Positions 1 to 11,920 of a stretch of DNA of 64,000 bases are shown here, one piece after another. The position numbers and the translations under genes are program-made. Position 1 is the first letter of the stretch. The number at the start of each line of letters is the position of its first letter. The DNA is from Trochalopteron elliotii (taxonomy: Eukaryota; Chordata; Aves; Passeriformes; Leiothrichidae): contig JANPWX010000062.1 in the NCBI GenBank assembly GCA_024734555.1, positions 1,527,541-1,591,540 of the forward strand. The letters are read 5' to 3'. The notes beneath the pieces are model-generated. The model saw nothing but the letters and a program-made list of their open reading frames with translations, was not told the origin of the DNA and ran no database searches.

Positions 1-623
1 CCAACTCTTTTGCTGTGTGTTTAGGTTAGTGCGTATATTCATAATTACTACTGGCATTTAAAGTAATTATAATACTCATTAAAAGAAAGGCTATTTAGCA
101 TTTATCATAAAATGGTGGGTTTAAGTAATTTTTATTTTTTAGGAATCCTATACCCTTGCAATGACATTCTTCTTTTTTATTCTGGTATGCAACAGAACTA
201 TGCTCTTCACAAGGTTATTCTTTCCTCTTTTTCTATGTTTCGATTTCTTCAACTTGACATGAGCCTCCTTGCAGGATACCACATAGTGGAAGTGTTAGAC
301 TGAGATATGACATGTGGCATCACATAATAAGTGTCTTCATGAGCATCAGGCACTTGAAAGCTGTATCCTCCTAGAAATTCTGAGTTTTATCACAAGACAA
401 TAATCTGCAACATGGCAGCTTTGAGGTGGTTTCATGACCTGAAGCTTACTCTCTTAAATATTGCCTTCTACTGTGTTTCAACAAAATCAAGTTTTACAAA
501 AAAAGTGATCAATAGAAACAAAAGCCAAAATACACAAGTATGAAACTCATGCATGTGAAGAAAAGGAAAAGGAACAGATCTACAAGCTGTGTTTCTACAC
601 GTCAGTGAGGTTAAGTGGATGCT
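1..623. other. unassigned AT-rich non-coding sequence
   Basis: I see no gene, RNA or recognisable repeat here. The short frames present (for example about 63 codons at 112-303) have no splice context or recognisable protein content and fit chance in AT-rich DNA. Confidence 0.5.
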
Positions 624-1018
624 TGTTGTGGTTACAGCTATGACAAGGTTAATTTTTACAGTAGGTGGGAACAAGTGTGGCTAAGGGCCGGATGTTATCC
701 TATATCATTTCACATCGTTGCTGGGGCAGCAGAACAGGGAATCTTCACTTCCAGTCAAGCAAGCATGGGGACAGAGTGGTGGGGTAACACTGGTTTGGGT
801 GGTATGGCGGCAGCTGGGTCAAGCGCCCCACTCTCTATTTTGTAGAGTTTTGTTATTATTATTGTTGCTGTTGCTGTTTGTTTTCTTATCTCAATGTCCC
901 CAGTAAAATGTTTTATCACATCCTGTGATCTCTGTCTTTTGTGCCTCCAATTCTCCTCTCCAATGCACTGCAGCAGAGAGGGGAAGGGAAAGGGAGGGCG
1001 GGGAGCGAGCGGCATGTG
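624..1018 (+). mobile_element. LTR fragment of an avian endogenous retrovirus (ERVL-like), 3' end lost
   Basis: It starts with TGTTGTGG followed by a diverged match to the 5' start of the avian LTR also seen at 16504 (a 'GTTAATTTTTACAGTAG' block at about 648-664). The middle has the TTATTATTGTTGCTGTTGCTG tract typical of these LTRs. Near 900-1015 come the degraded polyadenylation region (CCAGTAAAATGTTTTATC), the 'CCTCCAATTCTCCTCTCC' block and the 'GAGCGAGCGGC' motif. The usual end (TTAGTTGCC...AACCACAACA) is missing, so the copy is truncated. It has the same orientation as the LTRs at 7.1, 13.7 and 16.5 kb. The class assignment rests on remembered avian LTR consensus and is an inference. Confidence 0.6.
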
Positions 1019-1768
1019 ATTTGGAAAGTCTCAGTAGGAGCACTGAATCAGGGAGTTCCTAAAGCACAACAAATGTAAAAGTCAGAAAGTAATTTCTGAA
1101 TTGCATTTAGGAAGCCAGAAGGCAAAGACTTAATTAAAATGATTTGTACTTCGGTGTCATATTTTAGTATGGGAAGTCTTTAACCTAATAGTATTCAAAT
1201 CTTTTTTTGATTCCAATTTTTACTGAGTTTTCATGCCTCATCTTTGATCAGCACAGACTCCAGTCTGCTAGGTAGGTAAAGCTATAGCATAAGACAAAAT
1301 GAAATATACAATATCAGAAAAAAGATTTATTACTATATACCCAGAGAAGGCGTAATTTGCATATGAAAGGGGAAAAAAGAGGCAAGTTTAATGTTGCTAA
1401 CTCTTTGCTTTCTTTTTGAATGCCCAGGGAGAGTGGATTTTCAGATCTTTAACACTTACATTCATTACAATCTGACTGTGTAAATAGTAAGGTAGCTCAG
1501 AAAAGACATAAAACATCCATGTTACTTGAGTAAGAAAAGAGCAATTTATTAAATGTAACATCACCCTTCAAGGGAATCTTTGTTTATTTAAAAGACTAAA
1601 ACCTACTCAATGTTGTAAAAAAATAGTTTTAATGTAGAAATGGGAAACATCCTTGAAGGACATAGGAAAAATCACAATAAAGAAAACATATATTAGGAAG
1701 TGTACCAGGTGTGGCCATTTAAATTCAACTGAAAGGGAAGATATCATGTTCTCATAACAATGAGAAAA
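1019..1768. other. unassigned AT-rich sequence
   Basis: About 750 bp between the truncated LTR and the left arm of the inverted repeat. I see no open frame of interest and no recognisable repeat. Confidence 0.45.
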
Positions 1769-1934
1769 TGGTATGTCAGTGAATCAATTATTAAGATCAG
1801 TGTTGTAAGATGTACCTGTATATAATTTTCCAGTTTTTCACAAGATGTTTTAGGCAGTACTTCCCTCCTTCTCAGGTGGTTAAACATGCTTCTGTTTTAT
1901 ATTTATTTTTGGGTGGGGTTACAGTTTAACTTCT
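1769..1934 (+). repeat. left arm of a large imperfect inverted repeat
   Basis: This 166-bp segment, read forward, matches the reverse complement of 2613-2779 almost throughout. I count about nine differences, one of them a 1-bp indel, so roughly 94-95% identity by eye. Both arms begin with TGGTATGTCAGTGAATCAAT at the outer edge and end in ACAGTTTAACTTCT at the inner edge. Homology stops sharply on both sides. No CR1 or LTR motif is present in the arm. Confidence 0.9.
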
Positions 1935-2213
1935 TACTCATTCCATCTGATGAAAGTAAAAGTAAACATATAGGCAAGAAATAGGCAGACAGCTACACAA
2001 ACCAAGATTTTTGGGCTTAATTCAAGTCTTGGTTTTACTCATGGAATATTTGGCCTATCGGGATAATGGTGGCAGCTGCAGTGGCAGTCTGTGAATCACA
2101 ATCTTTTACCTTTCAACAAGATTTCTAATTTTACTGCAAAAAACTTTTTGCTGTTCTACAATGAAAGATAATTTCTCCTTCATTTCAAGAACCAAATCAC
2201 CATGTCCACTTAC

Positions 2214-2438
2214 CTTGAAAGTTGGCACTTAAGAAAAAGTCGTGGTATCCCAGCAAGGAAAATAAAAAGGAGCACATAAAGTGTCTCTGTACCATGAACA
2301 GACACCATATTTCCTCCCTTCGCCATGAAGAAATATTCCTGGACACCTCTGTATGACTTCACTTATATATCAAAACGAGATGAACAGAGGACCAGACTTT
2401 TTGCACATATTAGAGATTTTTACCCTCAGTATAATGTT
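2214..2438 (-). other. exon-like segment, possible first coding exon (speculative)
   Basis: On the minus strand this stretch is bounded upstream by an acceptor-like TTTCTTCCAG and downstream by a strong donor match, CAAG|GTAAGTGG (intron would start at 2213). Inside it an ATG at 2326-2324, with G at +4 and an in-frame stop upstream, opens a frame of 37 codons plus two bases that runs through the donor without a stop. The frame reads MAKGGNMVSVHGTETLYVLL, then a short hydrophobic run (IFLAG) and a basic stretch, like a signal peptide or membrane anchor. A TATATAAG lies about 36 bp upstream of the ATG. I do not recognise the protein. No downstream exon was found. Donor-like hexamers are frequent by chance in 64 kb, so this is a candidate only. 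Confidence 0.15.
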
Positions 2439-2612
2439 CTGGAAGAAACGAGTGCCATTAAAAGAAAAATGTGCAGCATGCAGCCTTACTTTTGAGAATG
2501 ATTGTTTCTGCAACACTAATTTTCTGGTTGTTTTCAAACAGCTTACAGAGACAACAATAGCAGCAATAGCATGCTATTGTTAGTTAGAGTATAGAAGTTA
2601 AATAGAACCAAT

Positions 2613-2779
2613 AGAAGTTAAACTGTAACCCCACCCAAAAATAAGTATAAAACAGAAGCGTGTTTAACCACCTGAGAAGAAGGGAAGTTAATGCTTAAAA
2701 CATCTTGTGAATAACTGGAAAATTATATACAGGTACATCTTACAACACTGATCATAATAATTGATTCACTGACATACCA
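2613..2779 (-). repeat. right arm of a large imperfect inverted repeat
   Basis: Reverse-complement partner of 1769-1934, separated from it by a 678-bp spacer. The pair could fold into a long hairpin or cruciform. Just inside this arm lie a 16-bp perfect palindrome (2564-2579) and a short direct duplication (ATAGAAGTTAAA at 2591-2602 and 2611-2622). No matching target-site duplication is visible outside the arms (left GAGAAAA, right GGTCACT), so a transposon origin is not shown. Confidence 0.9.
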
Positions 2780-5700
2780 GGTCACTAAGGGAACTTGGGG
2801 AAAAGGTCAAGAAAAGATAATTAGGAAGAAGGAGAGTATTGGCAAAAATGTGTTCCAGACTCAGTAAGTGCAGAATCAGGCCGGGCTGGAGAGTGAACAG
2901 GAGTCTGACAATATGAAGAGAAGGCTATCCTTAAACAAAAGATTTCAACATTACAGGTCAGAGTTTAAAAAAAAAAAAGGATTTACAGTGATTGCCAACA
3001 TAGCGTATCGACAATAGCTGGAAGAAATGCAATTGATTCTACAATCTTGCAAGAGTTTGCAAATCCTCAAAGAGTGTGTGAAGCAGGGATTATGAAAATA
3101 GGTTATGCTTTGAGTGCACTCAGCAAGCATAAACCAAAGGGACTGTGAATGTACTTATAAATCATTAGGGATTTCCATAGGAATCCTTGCAGAAGGTTAG
3201 TAATACAGTGTGCTTAACATCACTCTTGCTGTTTTACAGTGTAAGCTTGCAATATTTCCTTTCATAATTTCAATGTGACTTTTAAGAAGGCTGAATACAA
3301 TTTAAAAAAAGCACATATTTAATGACCTGTCATTCTCTCATATGAAGCAAAAGAAATAGAATTTGAAATGTTGTTTAAAAAATCAAGAAATCAATAAAAT
3401 TAAGCAAAATAAAGATAAAAATGAAACAATTAGTGCAGTCCTGGAGAAAAATCATATACCAAGAGAGTAAAACTGAAATATTTTGTATGACATATGCACT
3501 GAAAAAAGACTGAGGAAGGATGTGGAAAATTGCTCTTAGAATCTGTGTCACCTGTATAGTGACTTAGGGCAAGAAGTAATTTTAGCTGGATTTGACAGAG
3601 GTGTAAAATGTAAGATGCAGATGGTAATTATTCTGCTCTACTTGGCACTGGTGAGGTTTCAGTTGGAATGCTGCTTTTTTGGTCACTGAACTATGAGAAA
3701 AAATGTAGACAAAATTGGAATCCAGAATAAGGTGACAGAAATATTTAGAAGCTTTGAAAACTATCCACAAAGCAAACACAAACCCAAAAAACTGCCTTAA
3801 TTTGGTCTTGAAAGGATTGATAAAAAAACAGGTAACAGCCTTCAGATATTTTAAAGGAAGTATTTCCTTGTCCACAGACAGTATACAGAGAATAGTATGA
3901 CTAAATGACAAGGTGTTCTTCCTATATATGTCAAAAAATATTCCACATGGGTCAAAAATGTTTAGATCTGTTGATAAGATATTTGATAGGACAATAAAAG
4001 AAGTTGTGATTTCACATGTCTACCATTATATCTATGTATCAGTTCTAATGAGAGGCTTGAAATTCAAAGTGAGCAAAGGTTCAAAACGATCAATGTCTAT
4101 CTCCAACAGCGTTCCTCCAGGCTATATCAATATTTCACTTCCATTGCTAGTAAGGCTGAAACAGTGAACTAATGACTATAGAGTGATATAAGTCACTCTG
4201 GTCTTATCTGCTGACCTCTGACAGGACTGTTTTGCTTTTTTTCCAATCATAATAAAACAAGAGATTCCTACATAAACTCCAATGCTATTCACCATCACAT
4301 TGTCTTTGAACTTTCTTAGCTTCTAAATTTAACCAAAATTCCAAGATTATGCAAATGGTTTTCATAACCAGTCATTCTGTGATTCATTACACTAATGAAA
4401 GTGATAGTGAAATATTTGCTTCAGCTTTTTACAAAACCATAGAGTGCCAATATTTTTCAGCCACAATATTTGAAAGGCTTTAGATGTGTCAAAGCAGTTT
4501 CAAAGGTATTTTCTCTTTCAACATGGAGTTGAAGCTTATGCATAAAGCTAATTCTTTTTTCAGCTGTACTATAGACCATTGCACGTTTTTCTTGCTCTAC
4601 TAGATCAAGTTTATTAAGTCACAAAAAACCACGAGAGATGTAAGTAACCTGCTAAGCAGGGTTTCACTTTCATACAATGTTTTAATAAAACATTCATGTG
4701 GTAGTTTTAATAAAAGTTCAGGAAAGTGACTGGCATTTCTGAACACTTTGGAAAAATTGTCAAGTATTTTTGATAGCTAACTCTTATTAGGATGCAAACC
4801 AAACCACCATGTTCACAATCCAGACCATCACAAAAAGTTGAAAACACGTGTGACTTCATCTGTCAAGCTTTAATAAGGCCAATTTCTTTTCATGGCCTCA
4901 TTCAAAACACTTTTCATGTGAAGCCTGTTGTTTTCTGGTTGCCTGTGTATGGATTTTTTGTGAAGAGACCAAAGCTCTTAGGAAATATTAGGGAACATCT
5001 TTTTAATACAGAAAGACTCCTTTTCACTGACTCCTCCTAGCCCATAAAATTTTTCTGTACAAAAATTATTCACATTATGTATAAATATATCTCTATCTGT
5101 AGGACAAGGGTGACAAAACAAACAACTTCCAATGGTTTCCATGCTAATTCTTATTTAAAATAATGTAGAAAATTATTGGCAGTTAAACCTCTCTAGTGTC
5201 ATCTAGCTGCAAAGTGAAGTAGAGATTATTTCAACAGTAACTAAAGTTAATATGTTTTTAGCCAGGTCTTGAATATATTTTATATTTGCATTGTTTGCAA
5301 GAGCTAATAATTTAGCTTGCTTACAGTTCTTCATCCACCATAAGAATTTCCTCTTTTCTCCTGCAAGGTAGTTTCTGGTGTCCTGTGCTTTTGTGATCTT
5401 TTTCCTAATATTCATAATTTGACGGCTCATACAAAAAGATAATTTGAGCACACCTCTATTCACAGGAGCAGCTGAATGGAAAATTTTATTTCCTGTTTTC
5501 ATTTTTTTCCAGTTAATTTATGCTTGAAAGAATTTTCCCTATTGACTTTGAAATGAAGGTGCCTTCTTTCAAGGTGGTGTCAAAGATTAAACGGTTTCAT
5601 TTTTCCATTAGCAAATACTTTGTAACACAGCTTTGAAATTTTTGTTCATCAGTTGACACAGTCTAAGTAAAGCCCATTTAAACATAATTTTGTCTATATG

Positions 5701-7124
5701 AGCTAGTTTTCTTTTAGGGTTCTCATACCATTCATTCTTTTGCTTTTAATGATAATGGAATTTAAAACATTATTTCAGTTGTTTTGGGGTTTTTTTTTTT
5801 CTTTTTCTGAATAGTACTTACAGCTAAGAGTTCATTACTAAAAGTTAGTAAAAGTGAATTTTTTTTCCTTCACTGTTCCTTTCTTTAGGCACTGGCCCAC
5901 TGTTAGTCACAGGGTGCACAAGCACAGTTTTTGGTAGCTAAGCTACTGGACATGACTTAAATTTGACAGCCTTGTTAGCACAACAGGAAATTTATAATTA
6001 TATATTGGAATACAAGGAATTATGTCCACTGACATTATGTCACTGGTGCCAGACAAATAAAAAAACAAATAGCTGAAAGTGTAGAAAACCATGACTTATG
6101 GACTCTTTGGTTCTAAGCAGTTCCTTAACTGAACCTCTTACCTGGAGCAAAATGGTTGTCTAGGCTCAAAGCTGCAGCAACAGGGTGACAAAAGAAGAAA
6201 CATGTTCCCTCATCATTGATGGAATTGAGCTGTTCCACTGACTTCCTCCTCATTTATCCCAGTAGTTGTCTTTTCCTTAAACTAAAAGTTAACAACCTTT
6301 TTGGACATTTCTTCTGAACCACAGAGGCATATAGAGGGTCATTTTAAAAATTGCAGGCAATACTTACACAAATCTTAGATGTGATTGAACAGAAGAAGTA
6401 TAGAATATCTTGGACAGTTCAGACACTTGAATTTTTATTGGTCTTCTACAGATTCATAAGAAGTAGCCCGTGGATTTTCTAGATTAGTTAACAACAAATT
6501 GAAAACTACAAGACTGTATGAGCCTTTTAAGTACCCTCCATGTCTACTGTTTTGTAACTCTATTTTTAATGTTCTCCTAAGTTAGTTTTACTTGAGAATG
6601 TTATACTAAAAAATGTGACTTCCTGCAAATCAAAACAAGTTTTGATTATATGATGGATTTAATGTAGTGACATCTAAGAATAAGCTGTAGATTACTCTAC
6701 ATGACTTCAAATAATATGCCGTGAAATCTGGGCTTAGACATAAAACCTACATAGTATGGGCTACTGGAAATCAGTGTTGAAATAATAAACATATACTGAA
6801 AGCCTTCAGGGTGAAGTAGCGAGGTAGGTCATATCATTACCTTGCAGAAAGAGTACCAAAGAATCACTGATTGACACCTACAGATATTTTATTTAACAGA
6901 CTTTAGAGATCAAGGATACCTGTAATGTGAGAATTGTGTTAGCTGGACTGGAAATTTACAGATGTTTGAAAACACAACTGAAGACAAACAGAAGTGTTAT
7001 TATAATGTGGAGTGCCAGAAGCTGTCACACACATGATTAATAGGCAGGATGAGGTACAATATCAGTAGTGCCATATGAAGTTGCCCAGCCGCCTTATGAA
7101 ATGGCTACCAAAAAAAGCACATAA
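2780..7124. other. unassigned AT-rich sequence
   Basis: About 4.3 kb without a recognisable repeat or gene. The longest frames (3582-3911 minus, 5203-5502 minus) have low-complexity or unremarkable translations and no splice or promoter context. The sequence may be unique intergenic or intronic DNA. Confidence 0.45.
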
Positions 7125-7444
7125 TAAGGAGAAACAGAGAGGGCTGTATTGTGTGCCACTCATTTTTCTTGGGTTTTATCTTTCTCTCTGTTTTATTATT
7201 ATTACCACTTTCTAAACGTTTTTTCCCTTAACTCAGGAGTTTCACTTTTCTTTTTTTTTTTGGTGGCTTTTTTTGTTGTTGTTGTTGTTGTTGTTTTGTT
7301 TTGTTTTGTTTTGTTTTGTTTGCTTTTTGGTTTTTTTGTTTGTTTGTTTTTTGCCTGATTCTCCATCCTGGCCCACCAGGGTGGGGAATAAGCAAGCAAG
7401 GCAGCTGCATGGTACTTCGTTGCCAGTTGGGGTTAAGCCACAAC
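7125..7444 (+). mobile_element. 3' part of an avian ERVL-like LTR, expanded by a T/G simple repeat
   Basis: The left part (GGGCTGTATTGTGTGCCACTC, TTTATCTTTCTCTCTGTTTTATT) matches the middle of the LTR at 13690-14107. The right part (GATTCTCCATCCTGGCCCACC, AGGGTGGGGAATAAGCAAGC, GCATGGTACTTCGTTGCC, GGGGTTAAGCCACAAC) matches its 3' end. Between them, where other copies have a short T-rich stretch, this one carries about 100 bp of T runs, (TTG)n and (TTTTG)n. The 5' boundary is uncertain. Frames of 65-106 codons on both strands here are translations of the simple repeat, not genes. Confidence 0.6.
7250..7352 (+). repeat. (TTG)n / (TTTTG)n / T-rich simple repeat
   Basis: A T run, then about seven TTG units, about five TTTTG units and more TTTG-like units. 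It sits inside the LTR copy and most likely grew from the LTR's own T-rich tract. Confidence 0.9.
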
Positions 7445-10127
7445 GGTGCTTGTTTCCAAGAAGCAGGAAAAAAGTCTCCAGGTAATGGCAGTATCACATC
7501 TGTTGCCATATATTCTTGTAGCAATCCATAAAAATAATAACTTTGCATTATGCAAGTGGCTGCTATTCCCCAATATAGCAGAAATTCATTAAATATTTTT
7601 ATGATTAATATATATTACACAAATTGTAACTACATAGTAAATTATATAGTGGAATATATTATTTTTCTTCCATGGAAGAACTCTTATGTGGGACTAACAA
7701 TTTCTTCTTCACTTCTAATACACAGATTAGCAAAATACTGTTAAAAAATTCAATAATTACTATTTGCAGAAAATAAGATCTGGCTTCTTAGGACTTCTCA
7801 GTGCAAAAAAAATCTGAAAAATTTTATGACCAAATTACTTATTTGTGAAGCTCTCATTGCAAGCATCAACCTATGTGAAATCCCAGGCACCATATCTGTG
7901 GGTACATATATATATGTTTACATATACATACATACATACATATAAACATAGGTGATGAAATTATGTATATATATATATTATTCATGTGTACATCATACAC
8001 TCATTTTTATACCTAAATTTGTAAATTTTTTAAATTTGTCAGTTTAATAAGAAGCAATAAGGGAATTTCTATTTCTATCTGAAATGTCTAACTTACTTCT
8101 CTATGCCATGCAATATACTGACATTGATTCCACTATGTCTGTGGCACTCAGAAGATTTTCCATTCACTGCAAAATAGCCATCCTTATAATTTTTAATATA
8201 AATCAAGGTCAAGCACAAATTGGAATCTATCAAGTTCCAAGATAGTTATACTTGCATGGTGGCAACTTAGGAAACTCTTACTCACTTCAGTAGTTTAAGA
8301 AACATAATTTATATACTGTAGAGAGTAACAGGTATCCCCCGTCTCTAAGAAGTGAAGAAAGTGTCTTAAATTTCATAGGCTAGGACATTTGAGGGGTAAT
8401 GGAGAAGAGGGAATGGCAGGAAGATGGAATTTTGCCACTGGTTAACTGAAACACAATGGAATTCTTATTTTCTTGGGACTCATCCCTTATCATTTCAGGT
8501 CTGTGCTCTGCTATTCTTCATACTGTGTTCTGCTTCTCAAGGCCTCTGGTGTCATACAAGGCATAAATTTCTCTGGGCTGCATCAATGTTTTACAGTCAT
8601 AAATATCCAATTTTATATAGAATAACCACTTCATCTTTACAAAACTATGTTTGGACCATAAAAAGATAGATAGAAGTAAAATAAATTAGTTGTGGACCTT
8701 GTCAATTAGATAACTTGCTTTCACAGAGAAATCAAGTGAAACAAAGCTACAGTCAGGTCAAGAAAAGTTCAGGCAGAACAAGTCTGACAAGTCTCAGTCC
8801 TGAGGCTCGGAAATAACAGTAAAAAGTTTATAGTCCATTTCTAGGAATGAAAATATGGTCCTGGATTCTGCAACACAGAATTTTGTTCTACTCTCTGCTT
8901 GTTTATTTCTGTTTCTACCAATTTGCCAGGTCTGTTTTATCTGATCCTTTTTCTCATGAATCATACATTGAGTAGGGGTAGCAATTTGCAGAAAGAATGT
9001 CATAGTGTATAAATATTTGTTTTTATCAACAAAGCTTATGGGTGTAACAATGTCAATCCAACATTCATTATGTTTGGTAGCACACTTCTAAAGCTATGCG
9101 CCATATGTTCCCTTCCATTAAAAGACAGGGAAATTCCACTAATCCAATGCAAATCAGAGTAGGGTATAATCATAGCAGCCTGCAAAAGGAAGCAAGTGAC
9201 ACCAGGTGAGAAGTGATTGCCATGAATATGTTGTATCTGTACCAGTATTCATCCCATGGTAATAGCTCCTGGTGGATTGTCTAAAGAAGAAAATGTGAAT
9301 AGCTGGAGAAGGAAAAAGGCATAAAATAACACCTAGGAGGCCAAAGTCTGTTATGCTACTTTTACTGCCAGTACTGGAAACACAGGGAAGGGTAGAAATT
9401 CAGAGATTTTCCAAAGGTTAAGGAAACAATACAGGAAATTCTTTTGTTTATTTCCTCACAACTCATTTCTTGAATATGTTTCCTGCTGTGGGGTCCTTCA
9501 ACTGTAGATCGACTGCAGTGGATTTTTAAGATGATTCACCACAGCCGTTCTTAGTCTGGACTCAAATTATGCAAAACTTCAATTTGACTTTGAAGTACAA
9601 AATTTTGAATGTGTTTCACTGAAATTTTCTTGAAACCAATAAAATACATTTTACCTGTAATTAATCACTTTATCAGAAGTTTGAAGTGCTAACTTCATAA
9701 ACTAGATACTTCTCTTTTCTTTTATTTTTTCTTTTTTTTCTTATGTTGTTTTTGTAGCCATTGAGAAGGTCATTCCTCTCTATCATGTTTTCCAATTCCA
9801 TTTTGCACCCATACTCAATCTCATTTTTGTCTTATCTGGACTCAACAAATGAAATTCTTCTGTTCATTCTTATAAATCCAGAGTTCTTTCCATTCTGCCT
9901 ACACTACTGTAGGCTATTGTTTTTTGTTACTGCATTTGTAATATCTTAAATTAAATGGCATTCTATTAAAAGTATCATTTACACTTAAAACAGTAAAATA
10001 ATATCTTTCTGCTATCTTACATAAGATTGCTTTTCTCCAAGATATTTCATGTTGTGAAGAATATATGTAGTTTCACAGGAAAACCTGCTCAGTTAATACA
10101 GTTTAAATCAAATTTACGGATCCGTCT
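7445..10127. other. unassigned AT-rich sequence with a TA/TACA microsatellite
   Basis: Apart from the microsatellite at 7903-7979, I see no recognisable repeat or gene in this stretch. Short frames (8424-8669, 8794-9003 minus) show no recognisable domain. Confidence 0.45.
7903..7979. repeat. TA/TACA-rich microsatellite
   Basis: TACATATATATATG, then CATA units repeated about four times, then after a 20-bp gap a run of TA dinucleotides (7963-7979). Confidence 0.85.
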
Positions 10128-11458
10128 GTTCCTGTGTGCTGAAAGACAAGCTGATGGGGAAGCAGGCCAGCCTGGCTGAACAGAGGTTTAACTGGAACTC
10201 AGGTTAAAAAATAGGAGAGTTTACAGTCTATGAAAGAAGAGGCAGGATGACTCAGAAGAACTCAGGAAGGCTTACAAAGATGTGAGGTTGTGTAAGGAAA
10301 AATTTTCAAGTGTAAAAGCCCAACTAGAATTTAATCTGGCTACTGCTATAAAAGACAGTAAGAATGTTAATCTAATTAGATTTGCAACAGAAAGGGGGGC
10401 TCAGGACAATCTGCATTCTTTATGGAATAGGGGAGGAAACGCTGGTCAGATGAGGAAAAGGCTGAGGTACTCAGTGCCTTCTTTGCCTCAGTCTTTAACA
10501 CTGACTAGTTGTGATCAAGGTACCCAGCACTATGAGCTGGAAGACAGGGACAGGGAGCAGGATGGAGTCTCCGTTACCTAGGAGGGAGTGGTGCGTGACC
10601 TGCTACACCACTTAGGCATACACAAGTCCATAGAGCCAGAAGGCATGCAACAAGGGTTACTAAGGAGCTGGTGCCCATGTTCAGAGTCACTTTCAATGAC
10701 CAGAAGCAGAATGAAGGGAACGACAGGCCTATCAGCATCATCCTCAATGCTGGGGAAGGTCATGGAGCAGAATCCCTCGAATGCCATCACATAACACATG
10801 CAGGTAAACCAGGGCATCCAGCCCGACCAGCATGGGTTTGTGAAAGGCAGGTTCTCTTTGATCAACATGGTCTGCTTCTATGACAAAGTGACCCACTTAG
10901 CAGACAAGGGAAAGGCTGTGGATATTGTCTACCTGGACTTTGGTATTGCCTTTGACACTGTTTCCCATAACATTCTCCCGAAGAAACTGGTTGCTTGTGG
11001 CTTGGACAGGTGCACTGGCTAAAAAAATTATCTGGATGTCCAGGCCCAGCAAGTGGTGGTGAATGGAGTTAAATCCAGTTGGTGGCCAGTTGCTTGTGGT
11101 GTTCCTTATGGATCAATACTGGGTCCAGTCATGTCTAATATCTTTATCAATGACAGGATGAGGGGATTGAATATACCCTCAGATGATAAATGACACCAAA
11201 TTGGATGGAATTGTTGATCTGCTGGGGGGTTGGAAGGTTCCACAGAGGTATCTGGACAGGTTGGATCAATGAGCTGAGGCCAAGTGTGTGAGCTTCTATA
11301 CAGCCAAGTGCCAGTCCTGCACTTTGGTCACAGAAACCCCAGGCATCTCTACAGGCAGAGTGATTGGAAAGCTGATGAGTGGAAAAGGACCTGGGGGTGC
11401 TGGCTGAACCTGAGCAGAGGCCCTGATGACTCAGAGAGACTCTGACAGCACCAAAACA
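10128..11458 (+). mobile_element. CR1 LINE fragment, ORF2 endonuclease-RT linker and reverse transcriptase (dead)
   Basis: The longest CR1 piece in the window. In different frames it encodes CR1 ORF2 landmarks: AQLEFNLATAIKDSKNVN (frame of 10282), EEKAEVLSAFFASVFNTD (about 10452-10505), RPISIILNAG (10671 frame), QPDQHGFVKGRFSLINMV and VDIVYLDFGIAFDTVSHNIL (10798-11022). The last is reverse-transcriptase motif A with its catalytic Asp (LDF). [19 protein letters not shown] sequence near 11112-11155 is motif B. Frames switch several times and stop codons interrupt the sequence, for example after CTG at 11022, so it is a pseudogene. Both ends are truncated and the 3' tail is absent. Confidence 0.9.
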
Positions 11459-11920
11459 TCTTCCTAATGCTCCTCTGGTTTTCATCCTCCCTCTTGACAC
11501 TACTAAACATTTTTCTGGTTCTGTTTGGTTTCTTTTTGAATTTTATTAGTTGATTTCTTCATTATTTATAAAGTCCACTGATAACCCCTTGTTAGTGTAT
11601 CCTTATGTTGTCATATTTTATAGCTTCTTTTTTAGCATATTCGCTTTTGGCAAACACCATAAGAACAGAATGCTTTGGCTGTAGTATACAAATACAATCT
11701 GTATCTTTTCATTCCCATTGTATCACCTATTGTTTTCCAGGCCATTTTAGCAAGGAGGGAGGACATGCCAGCAGCATGAACAGTATGAGCTGCTGCTCTG
11801 TAGGTGGCTCATGGTCATTTTCAGGCCTGTTTTTCTTCAGCTCATACTCTTCATTTTATTTGTCTTGAAATAGTGCTGGTTTAGTACTGTTATTATTTTT
11901 TGTTTTATTTTAAACTAGAC
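11459..11920. other. unassigned T-rich sequence between two LINE remnants
   Basis: About 460 bp with no clear match. It could be older LINE sequence too diverged to recognise. Confidence 0.35.

Noticed and set aside
2325..2495. 56-codon plus-strand frame opposite the exon-like segment
   Set aside because: The composition looks protein-like, but there is no recognisable domain and a frame of this length is common by chance; the antisense candidate has better splice context.
7149..7548. Frames rich in Leu/Phe/Val or Lys/Gln/Thr
   Set aside because: They are translations of the T/G simple repeat and LTR end, not genes.
10282..11022. CR1 frames as a possible functional reverse transcriptase
   Set aside because: Landmarks fall in different frames and stops interrupt the sequence, so no intact enzyme is encoded.
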